This document shows, piece by piece, positions 32,343 to 44,100 of a stretch of DNA of 55,790 nt. The stretch's first letter is position 1. Each line of letters starts with the position of its first letter. Position numbers and translations under genes: made by a program. Source of the DNA: Chara braunii (Eukaryota > Streptophyta > Charophyceae > Charales > Characeae); assembly GCA_003427395.1 (NCBI GenBank), contig BFEA01000098.1, positions 1,740,131 through 1,795,920 of the forward strand. Reading direction: 5' to 3'. The notes under the pieces were generated by a model. That model saw only the letters and a program-made list of their open reading frames with translations, was not told the DNA's origin and did no database searches.

Positions 32343-35300
32343 GTACACTCTCTCTTTCCCTGTCTCTCCCCCCCCGTCCCACCTCTCTCTCTCTCTCTCT
32401 CCTCTCTGCCCCCGCTTTCTTCTAGCTCTCTCCCTTCGCGCTCTGTGTCCCACTCTTGTTATAACCAGCTCGGTGCAGTCCGGGAGAACAACAAGTTGCT
32501 GCGAATAATGTCAGAAACCGTCCGTTTCTCTCTCTCCCTCTCTCCCTCCAATACACCCGCTCTCTCTTCGCTCCTGCTGTTCTTCCAGCTCTCTCTCTCT
32601 CTCTCTGTACCCGCTGTATGTCTCTTCTCTCTCTCGTCCAATTTAGCAACTCAGCGCAGTCTGGGAGATCAACAAGTTACTGGACAATGCAAGAAATATT
32701 GCCTCTAGTATTCTCTTCTCGTTCGAAAAGCGACTCGGTGCAGTACGGTAGATAAAACAAGCTGGGAAATGCTATTAGCCTTTGTCCAGCCACCTCCCTC
32801 CCTATCTCATCGCTCGATCTCTCGGTTTTCCCTTTTTCTCTCTCTTCTTATTCTCATACCAGATATCCTCTGTCTGTCTTCCCTCGTTTCCTTTTCTTAC
32901 CCTTCTTCACCTTTCTCCATCCTTCTCCTTTCCTGTTCTCTTCGTCTCCTAGCGCGAGGTCCTTTCGTGTTCCTTCTCACGCTTCTGCAACCCCGTGCTT
33001 CGCGAACGAGTGTATGTTTGGCCTCGCCTTTGTTTCTTTCTCCTGCTGAATTGTATGAGAGACCAATCGAAGGTCTCTCATCCTATACGGCTTACCTTCC
33101 TGATTTAGGTTTCCTTTACAAAACATGGTGGCGGCCCTCCTTCCTTTCTGATCTGGCCTCTCTCTCTGATGATATTAGGAGACGTCCATCCTTTCTGAGT
33201 ATTCCTTCCTTCTGGGACCCCTGAGGTGGCCTTCCTGTTTACATGGGTATTAATTTAGCATTCGGCAAACCGGGAGGTGGATCTGAGACGACCCTTGAGA
33301 CTTCTCCCTGAAATGGGTCTGTTTATATGCATAGCAGTAATTGTCCTGAGGCAGACCCTTAGGTGGCTTTCCTGAGGCTCTGAGATCGTCTGTCCGTTTA
33401 TATAGGTTGTGATCGTCTTTCTGTGCACCCTGAGATGGGTCTCAGCTGTGTCTGAGATGACCCTCCGTCCTCAGAGTAGTCGGTTTATATGGGTAATAGT
33501 CCGTTGGCATATCCGGGGATGAATCCGTTCATATGACCTTCCTTTTCTTCGACTCTCAGATGGGTCTATTGATATGGATATAGATATAGTAGGTGTCCTT
33601 CTTCGGGCCCATCTCAGGGTTGGCCTTTTCTGAGACCCTGAGATGGATCTGTTGGACATGGTTCGTAGTCGTCTCTCCGCAATTACTACCTTTTCAGAAG
33701 ACGGAAGGGTAATTACTACCCTGAGATGGACTTGAAGAAAGTGGAATCCATCTTTCATCAGCTTCTTGCTCTCAAGATGAGAGTAGGGATGATGACGATG
33801 ATGAGAATAGGGATGATGACGATGATGAGAATAGGGATGATGACGATGATGAGAATAAGAATGATGACGATGATGAGATTAGGGATGAAGGCGATGATGA
33901 GAATAGGGATGTCGAGGATGATGAGAATAAGGATGATAACGGTGAAGGAAGGATTTAGGCTCGGCTATGACGTACTTCCTCTTTCCACCGAAGACAATGC
34001 ATCCTGATCATGAATATATACGAACTATACCCTGTAGTAGTTGTCCTTGTAAGGAGACAAAACTATCCTGAGATGGATTAGACGGAAGTAAATCCATCTG
34101 TTGTCCGCGTCTTGCTCTCACGATGAGAATAGGTATGATGTCTATGATGAGAAAAGGGACAAGGACGATGATGATGATAATAGGGATGAGGACGATGATC
34201 AGCATAGAGGTGATGACGATGATGAGAATAGAGATGATGACGGTGAAGCAGGGATTTTATGCTCACCTATGACGTACTACCCTCTTACCATGAGCACAAC
34301 GAATTCCGATCATGAGTATACACAAACTATGTTATAGTTGTCTGTCCTTGTAAGGAAATGAGAATGAGTCGTGTACTTCCCTCCTTCGAAGCGCGTAAAT
34401 GTCTAAAAATACACCTTTAAACGAAAAGACCGGACGCGCAAGTGGGAGTAGCAATCGCCTGACGAGTGTTTACGGGTAAACGAGAAGAGTGAACGGAACG
34501 GCAACATATTCGCTTATGAATATATCGGCAAACAGAGCTGCCCGGTAAACCGAAGGCAGAGGGGGGGAAGAGGACAACAAACGAGGGGCTGTGACAAACT
34601 GTTTCGTCGGACTTTCACCGACTCATATATATTATTCAAATGTTTAAATCTGTATTATAGATGTATCTATATAATATATGTATTTATTCCGATCCCATTG
34701 GGCCTCACATCAATTCAGCCAATTTTTAATTCCCATGAGCTAGTCTAGATAAGAGCTGCGATGGTTGGATTAGGATGGTCGTATGGCGTATTATCTTGTT
34801 TATTAACCCACGACACCTCTACACGCAATTATATCTTGAGAAATAAAGAAGTATCATCTCTCAAACATCGTTTCAATTCGATCACAAGAGATGTATATAA
34901 GTTCGTGGATTCCGGACTTAAAAATATGGAGACGCATACGACGGTAAGATTCAAGGTATTGAAGATTTGATCTCCCCTCTCTCCCTCCCTCTTCCCTCCT
35001 CTCTCCTCTGTCCCTCCTTTCCCCCGTCTCTCCATTTCCCTCCTCCTTCCCCCTCTCCCCCCTCTGCGACTTCTTCGCCCCCCGGCCGCCCCCCCCCCTT
35101 CTCTGGGCCTTCTTCCGTACTGTCTTTTCATCAGCGGGTTATTTGATGCTATGCCATTGGAGTACGCAATCCATGTAATAGCAGGTACCGAATCTATGAT
35201 CACCGTGGAATCTTCAATCTTTAATCATTGAACCTTTGTAGAAAGATCCCGTTCTACCCAATTTTCAATCATTGTCGTTGATGTATATACGTTACGGAAT

Positions 35301-38135
35301 TTTCGAAACCTGATGTGTGCTGTTGTAGCGAATCGGCACTTCCTATCCAGAACGACTACCGGTACGTCAATGCAGGTGTATTCTGAAACTATCTGTATTC
35401 CAATTGGGTGTACATCAATTAGTACACGTGTACTCTCAAACTATTCTTATTCTTAACGCAGTTTGTATCCGGAACGACTACATCAAATACACATTTATTC
35501 CTAAACAACTCTATTCCAATCAGTTGTAAGAATAGACGCTGGTTCATGTCATGTACTAGATCAGCCATACATGTGTGCTACTCAACATCCATCCATCTAT
35601 ATTTCAGTCAGGTGCTACCGTCTTCACCCGAATAGAACGCCCGGTCATTATCGCTATATCTAGATTGAACCACAGCAATAATGACCGGGCGTTCTATTCG
35701 GGTATCGAGACGGTAGTTCAAGAATACACGTGTAACAATCCGCGGGCTCCAGAATCTCGTCCACTCGGCAAGATATTACGAATTACCGTACCATTACCCG
35801 TGGTATAAATCCTGCTAATTGGAGTGTATCCATCTATGTTCCACGTGTAAGCATTAGATAACAACGCCAGATATACATTGTTCCACGTGTAAGCACTAGA
35901 TAACAACGCCAGAAATACATTGTTCCACGTGTAAGCATTAGATAACAGCGGCAGAAATACATCCGCTGAACCCATGTGAGTACGTCAGGCCGCGCACATC
36001 ACACGTCACCGCTATTACGTCACCACACACACATACAGTCTGACACAGTCTTCCTTTGGGCCTTTAACTTCGACGTTCCTGGTCGCAATTTTGGCATTTT
36101 TCGAATCGGAATCGTAAGGGCTTACCGGGTTCCCGCCGGCAGGATACGATGATTTCGGTTTAAAAAACGGGGCCAAGAACGTCAAAGCTAAGCGCCCAAA
36201 GGGATATTCTTCTTTTGTGAAGTTGTGTACAGCGAACGAGTCACCAGACATAAATCACCGTACACCAAGCACGTGCACACATCACCACATGACATTCGTC
36301 GCCGCACCTCATCTAAGATTCATTCATCAGAACACACGTCACACACACCAAGTATTTATTTTGTGATTTTTGGTAGATTTTTTATACCATCTAAAATCGA
36401 TTTCCACGCGTAGATCAGTACACATACATCACCCCGCCTACATCACCACACACGTCCCCACGTCACACATCTCCACACATTGTCGTCACGACTCATGCAT
36501 CGCCACATCATCACGGCAAAGGATATCATGATCGATAGCATAGGATCGGGACAGATATGATAAGACTTGGGATATACGATCGCGACAGATGCGGTGTACA
36601 CGTGTCACAATCCGCGGGCCCCAGAATTCATCCACTCAGACACATTACAGCACGTGATTCACCACAGACAGATCACTTGTACGTACATCACCAGGCTGAA
36701 GTTGCGGTACTGTTACGTGTTATGCGGCGCACTGATGTCGTACGCGTTGTGAATACAACGCACGGTTGTGGTAAACGTTATGCGTACAGCGCACAGCTGC
36801 GGCAGTGACGAGGGACTGCCAATCCAGTTCTTCTCATCCATGTCAATCCATCAATCCAGTTTTTCTCATCCATGTCAGTCCATCAATCCAGTTCTTCTCA
36901 TCCATGTCAATCCGTCAATCCATTCGCCAAGCTCGTCATCAGTCGATCCATTTGCCACGCTCATCATGAACGAGTTCATCAATAAACAGTTTATCACTTC
37001 TGTTGACCAAACGGTGCGTGAATTTACCTATAGCTTATATTCATCAGTCTGTTTTCATCGGTATACGGAGACATGTGAGTGGCATGCGCGTATAGTGAGC
37101 GACGAACGAAGTCGAGGAGGACGGGAAAGGTTAGCGGTGGACAACGCAACGACAAGGGGGGGGGAGAAGACACGCAGCAGCTTGTTTGTTTTCCTGTAAC
37201 GCGGCAGCTTGTTTTTTTTTTCTTCTTTTCTTGTTGGTTTATATCTCCTTTCCGCCGTTTTTCGGTCTTTTGCATGCCACAGTCATGCGTGAATGCGATG
37301 ATGTGGATGATGTGATAGCATGTTACGTGGATAACGTCATCGTCTAGTTCGTCCATGAATGGGGGCACAGCTACGGCCGTGATGAGTCAATGCGGTGGCC
37401 TTGGATGATAGGACAGTGCACAGGTGCGGTCGTGATGAGTGACTATGAATCACTTGCCATGAACATTTACAAAAAGACTTCATTCTAGTTCCATATGGTT
37501 TCGAACTCAGGTTTTGTTTTTTTCTTTTCTTGTTGGTTTATATCTCCTTTCCGCCGTTTTTCGGTCTTTTGCATGGGATAGACACGAGTGAATGCCATGG
37601 ACATTTAAAAAAAAGACTTCATTCATCCGGTCGGTTTCGACCGTATGGTTTCGAACTGAGGTCTGTATTTGAACAGTTCGTAGCTGCACCGGCTGTGCTA
37701 GGCCTCAGTCATCCGGTTGGTTGTCGTGCACAGTTAGTAAGACGCTTTTTCCCTTCAACAAGACGTACCGATTTGATTTATTTATGGAACACGGGATACC
37801 GGTTGTATCGATTCGAAAAGGAATCGGACAAACGAGCCAGGATTTCATTTATGGAACACGGGGTGTGCGCAAAATCCTCTCTACAGAGGGAAAGAACGAA
37901 CTAGCGATAGGGCCTCGCTCCACTGGTCACCAAAAGTGCAAAATGAGAATGGATCTCCCGTCTGGAAATGAATATCCAATCTGTAGGCCAGTTGTTGTGA
38001 TTGTTAATTACATTCAACATGTCCTTATGCTTGTGAGATTCACAGTTCGTTTTTTGTGATCTCTAGGTTCACAGCTTTTTTTTTTTTTTGTTTTTTTTTT
38101 TAAGGCAGTTACTTCAGCGTCATAATGCAGTTCAC

Positions 38136-38171
<36 letters not shown>

Positions 38172-41100
38172 CCAACTTTGCAATCCATTAGAAAAACAAG
38201 AAGGGGGAGGCCGGGAATCCCTCCACAAAAAACAACCCGGAAAGTGGTAACCTCTGGGACCATTACCCAGTGTATGGTGCAGGCGTTTTTTGTGATTTGT
38301 AGGTTCCCAGTTTCTTTTTTGTGATTGTTAAGTTCACGTTTGCCAATGGATCTCGTATTCACTTTTTTTCTTTTTTTCCCCCTTGCGAACGTAGGGCCCC
38401 TATCATTCGGTGGCTGGTGTCCTTCCCTCATCGACAGTGCTGTCGAAGGCTGGGAATTCTGGGAATTCGAGATCGATCGAGAGTGCTCTAGAAGGCTGGC
38501 GTCTGACAGCTCTTGAAATCAGTTTTCCGAAATCAGATTTCCAGAGTACAGTTGAAAAGTCCTTAGTTCCTTTCGGTTTCGGAAAAAATGGAATGGTCTG
38601 ACAGCTCTCGTAGGGTTTCTTGGGCCCATGTTTTGAAAAACCAGATCAGGCCCCTTGTTTGCCAGTCCTCTTATCCTAATTTGCCATTTCAGCCGGGGCA
38701 ATATGATGATCATTTCGGAAGAACTTCATTGTACTCCTTGCTGATCAGATGCGATACGATTTCACCCTATCGGTGTCTTTTTTGTGGTTAAGTTTTATCC
38801 TAGTATGAGATGATTAATGGTAATTGTCCTAACGTCCTTATTAGACCGGTGACTAGTTTTAGACGGACTACAGACTGATGACGTCATGTGCTCACATGCA
38901 CGTCATTGTTATCTATATGATTTCACCTGTCGACATCCTGATGGATATCGTCCCAATGCCAACATCTCGCATAAACTCTTAAGGCTGTGTGTGTGGACCA
39001 CCTGTAGTAACGTTCTCAATGTACCGGATCTGGAAATGGCCCTGGTAGATTCAAAAATGTTGGGTCAGTCCGTATGTATCCGGATGACAATGCAGTCCAG
39101 ATGCATTTACAATGCTGTGCAGTGCAGTGAGGGTCTGTGTGTGTGGGCAATCTCCTTCCTTGTGGCTCTTCAAACGGTCACCTTTTCGTCTTCCTATTTT
39201 GAAAAAGGGGGGGTTAGCTTCTATCGTGCGATGAAGAAGATTAGCCCCTGTTCTATTTCTGTTGGGAAAAGGGGTTAGGTGAATTGAGCTCCTAATTTTT
39301 CGAAAAAGGTGGCTCCCCNNNNNNNNNNNNNNNNNNNNNNNNNNNNNNNNNNNNNNNNNNNNNNNNNNNNNNNNNNNNNNNNNNNNNNNNNNNNNNNNNN
39401 NNNNNNNNNNNNNNNNNNNNNNNNNNNNNNNNNNNNNNNNNNNNNNNNNNNNNNNNNNNNNNNNNNNNNNNNNNNNNNNNNNNNNNNNNNNNNNNNNNNN
39501 NNNNNNNNNNNNNNNNNNNNNNNNNNNNNNNNNNNNNNNNNNNNNNNNNNNNNNNNNNNNNNNNNNNNNNNNNNNNNNNNNNNNNNNNNNNNNNNNNNNN
39601 NNNNNNNNNNNNNNNNNNNNNNNNNNNNNNNNNNNNNNNNNNNNNNNNNNNNNNNNNNNNNNNNNNNNNNNNNNNNNNNNNNNNNNNNNNNNNNNNNNNN
39701 NNNNNNNNNNNNNNNNNNNNNNNNNNNNNNNNNNNNNNNNNNNNNNNNNNNNNNNNNNNNNNNNNNNNNNNNNNNNNNNNNNNNNNNNNNNNNNNNNNNN
39801 NNNNNNNNNNNNNNNNNNNNNNNNNNNNNNNNNNNNNNNNNNNNNNNNNNNNNNNNNNNNNNNNNNNNNNNNNNNNNNNNNNNNNNNNNNNNNNNNNNNN
39901 NNNNNNNNNNNNNNNNNNNNNNNNNNNNNNNNNNNNNNNNNNNNNNNNNNNNNNNNNNNNNNNNNNNNNNNNNNNNNNNNNNNNNNNNNNNNNNNNNNNN
40001 NNNNNNNNNNNNNNNNNNNNNNNNNNNNNNNNNNNNNNNNNNNNNNNNNNNNNNNNNNNNNNNNNNNNNNNNNNNNNNNNNNNGGGAAAGAAAGATAATC
40101 CAATTATCACAAAGCAAATAACACATCCCACAGATCAACGTATCTTTTTTCTTTTTTTTCTTTTTTTCTCTTTTTTCTTTTTTTCTTTTTTTCTCTTTTT
40201 CTTTTCTTCTTTTTTTCTTTTTTTCTTTCTTTTTTCTTTTTTTCTTTTTTTCTCTTTTTCTTTTCTTCTTTTTTTCTTTACCTGCCCCCACCTCGGCAGA
40301 TAGGACAGCTACGGTGAGGATGATGTGGATGTTCACAAGGATGCCCAAGGAGAGCTGCGCCAGCACAGCATTCTGCAGGACGGCTAGCACGAACCATCCC
40401 ATCAAAACAGTCCTGACAGAGGACGTGTTGTCCACATGTCAAAAAACACGGCAGGACGTTCATCACAGTGCGGCATCATACAGTTCTGATAGCGTCCTTG
40501 GGCACAATAGGGACAACGTATATCTGGGTGATAGGGATATTCATGTGACGATATATATTTGTCTTTGTCTGCGTCCCGGTTGGTTTTGTGCCGTTGTTCG
40601 GTCTATTTTGCGGTGCTTTCGTGTGGGACTAGTAATCCGGGTTCTTTTTTATTTTTGGCATCATGGTTGGTTGTTTCCCGTTGTTCGGCCTGTGCATTTG
40701 GGGGCGGTGCTTTTATGTGGGAATCGTCATCTGGGATTGACTTCTATGTTTTGTTGGATATCCTTCAGCACAGACGGCGGCAGTCACAATAGATTGATTT
40801 CTTTTTTTTTGCAGGCAAGGTGTTTTGATATCCTGGTTGGTCTTGTCCCGTCTTTTGGCCTGTGACGTGGGGGCGGTGCTTGCATGTGGGACTTATCATC
40901 TAGGATTTGTTTTCCCCCTGTTTTGTTTTGTTCGGCTGTTTTCTTCCTTTTTTCTTTGCCTCTTTACCCTTTGGCTGTGTGCAAGTGGGTCGATATGACA
41001 CATGGGGGTGGGGGCAGCCACCACTCAACCTACATCCACGTGGGCGGCCTTGTACGCAAGAGGTTCTGAACAGGGGGAGTTGTAAGGAAGAAAAAACGTT

Positions 41101-44100
41101 CTTTTTTTTTTTTTTGCTTCGCGCTCTGATAACTTTGTGATGATATATGTCCTCTTCTCCCTCTCTGCCTACGGTTTACCTGGCAGCTCTGTTTGACAGT
41201 ATATATTCAGCCTCCTGATGAGTCGGTGAAACTCTGACGAAACAGTTTGTCACAGCCCCGCGTTTGTTGTCATCTTCTCCCTCTGCCTACGGCTTACCGG
41301 GCAGCTCTGTTCGACTATATATCGTCAAATATATACTAGGCTACCAGAGTGGCCCGGGGTCACTTGCCCGGCCGGGCCAACAGGGTCACCAGCCCGTACG
41401 TATGGAGGTCCCCGGGCAGACCTCCGTACGTACGGGCGTTCGGTGTCCTGTACGGGGTCCGAACCCGACGGCGTTTGGCCCCCGCCAAAAAATATTTCGG
41501 GGCCTAAAAATAATTATTTTTTTCTGAATTTTTTTTGGCGAGTTCTCTATGACGTGAGGTACATGCCTGTAAATTTTCAAGTCATTTGGCTAAGCCAAAT
41601 AAGAATTAAAAATCGCCAAAGATGGCGGTGTCAAAATGTGCTCGCCCACGTATTTTTTCACTTTTTACTTTTTGTTTTCACTTTAGTTCGGGGTCTAAAC
41701 AATTTTATTATTTTTTGAAAATTTTTTAGTGGGTTTTGTATTATGTGAAGTACACATCTGCAAATTCTCAGGGCATTTAGCTACCCCAAAAAAAAAGAAA
41801 AATCGCCAAAGATGGCAGTGTTGAAAACATGCTCGCGCACTCACTAAATTTAATTCTCTTTTTATTTTGATTTATTTTTATTATTAGTATTTGTTTTCCG
41901 CTTTTTATTTTTATTTCAAATTTCGTAAGGAATTCGGATGTAATGCTCAGGCAAATCTTGTTTAATTTATTTTTCTCCATAACATATCTTTTTTTCAGAT
42001 TTTTTTTGATGACTTTATTTTTTCATTTTTATTTTTTTTTCTGGGTCCGCGTTCGGCCCGAACGGCCGAACGCATCCCCAAGGGGTCCCATACGTTCGGG
42101 CGTTCGGCCCGTCCCGAACGCCGGTTACCCTGTATATATATATATTTTTATTATTTTTAATTCAGTAAATTTTTTTATTTTTTTTTAAAGGTAAGCTTTA
42201 TTCTTTTCTCATCTATCTCATTTTTCTTGATAGTACGCATCTATCTTATCCTCTCACTATTCTATATATAGTAAGGGGGAACACCAACCAACCCGGATCC
42301 CTCCCCAGCCCACAGGGTAGGTTGGCACCACATCTGTGGTGCGAGGGCAAGGCTGTACCGGTCCCTCGTCACCGGCAGGCATTGCCGATGTGACCCTGAG
42401 GCAAAAGTTGTCCGATTTATTTTTCTGCATAACATGTTTTTTTTTCGGATTTTTCGGATTTTTTTGTTTTTTGTTTTTTGTTTTGTTTTTGCTGGGACCT
42501 TTTTTGATCCTTGCACGGGCTGGCCACCCGGGACCCGGGCGGCCCGGCTGGTAGCCTAGAATATTATTTGGCTGTTCCCTTCCTCTTTTCTTTGCCTTTT
42601 GGCTGTGTGCAAGTGGGTCGATATGACACACGGGGGTGGGGGCAGCCGCCGCTCAACCTACATCCACGTGGGCGGCCTTGTACGCAGGAGGTTCTGAACA
42701 GGGGGAGTTATATGGAAGATTAAAAACTGAATTCATTTTTTTCTGTTTTTCTTCCTTTTTTTTTTTTTTTTTTTTTTTTTTTTGCATTTGTGCTCTGATA
42801 TTTTTGTGATAAAAAACCGGTTTTTGAAGATGCATCCTGCGGACCCAGCACGAGGCTCGCACGGTCATTGGATGGGCAATGGATGGGCAACTCGTTGGAT
42901 GGGCAATGTCATTCCATGTAGTTGTGCCCTGAGCTCTGTTTTTCCCCCCCCCTTGGTCGCATGATTGATGGTCCTGTATGTCATCGTTTCCTTGCACAGT
43001 TGCTGGTCGTTTGTGGCTGCGTGGGGGTGGTGTGGAGGGTTGCTGCATTTTTCGTTTTTGGTCCGGTCACTCTATCTGAGGCTCAACTGGCAGTTGGGTG
43101 GGAGGCACATTCTGCGTTTTTTGCTTGTATTGGCAAGTTTTTGTTTGAGGGGTGGGCTTTGCAACAAGGGTTGCTGTTCGAACACAAGTACAGAGCAACC
43201 CCGTGCAGACGTTTTGTGTGAGAACAAGTGTAGTGCCGGCCCTGGACTGGCAATAGAGAGCAGCATTCAAATCCAATGCGGGCTCCATTTTGCAGTACCG
43301 GGGGCTGCTGTTCGAGTATGAGTACACAGGAGCCCCGTTTCTGGTGCATGTAGTACCGCCCGACACACATGGTATCACCCCGACCACATAGCATCACCTA
43401 GGCCAGGTAGTATGACCCTGGCCACATCGTGTGACCCAGCCTACCTCGTTTCACATGCACCACATAATACAACTCTGCCCACATGGCACCTTGTGCAGTC
43501 TATCTGGTCCATGTATTACTGCCCAACCCCCTTCTGACCCCGGGATACTGATGCAACATTTTTCTCGGGGATTGATTATATGCTATGCGGAATGATGAGG
43601 CACAGAACTCTAGATGTGGACAGTGCATACGGATGTGGGGAATGCGGTATTGTCAATGTGAATGCATTCGAAGAATGAGTACCTTAACCCTAAAGCGGTA
43701 TTGAAACAAGCGTGAATTGGATTGCACAAGCACAAAGGACATACTCATGGTGATGTAAGAAGAGTCACGATTCATAGTGGCATAATTTCTTCTATAAGTC
43801 ATGAAACATGCCTGCAATGTCTGATGTAGATGCAGGTGATCAGGGAGATCAAGTCCACTAAGAAAAATCTTCAAGAGTGAGAAGTGGAAAAATAGATGTG
43901 GTGTATTAAAGATGTCATGGGGGAAAGGGGTTGGGAGCAAGGAGAAAAGGCAGGAGGGGAGGAAGCAAACCAATGAGAATTGAAAATGCTATGGAGATAA
44001 GTCCACGTAATCCTTAATGGAAAAACATGACATGGACATAACATAGAATGGACAGGGTCATAGGAGAATGGGAATTCGAAATGGATAGAACGGAAATGGA

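Noticed and set aside
32461-32709. Extra functional exons of the protease gene
   Set aside because: The copies lack GT donors and carry disruptive changes; exon 1 joins exon 2 in phase without them.
37721-38059. Mixed-composition 112-residue frame containing FMEHGIPVV
   Set aside because: It looks partly protein-like, but I recognise no family, and it is not flanked by convincing splice sites.
39051-40435. Long frames on both strands
   Set aside because: They run through the 765-N gap and carry only unknown residues plus low-complexity ends.
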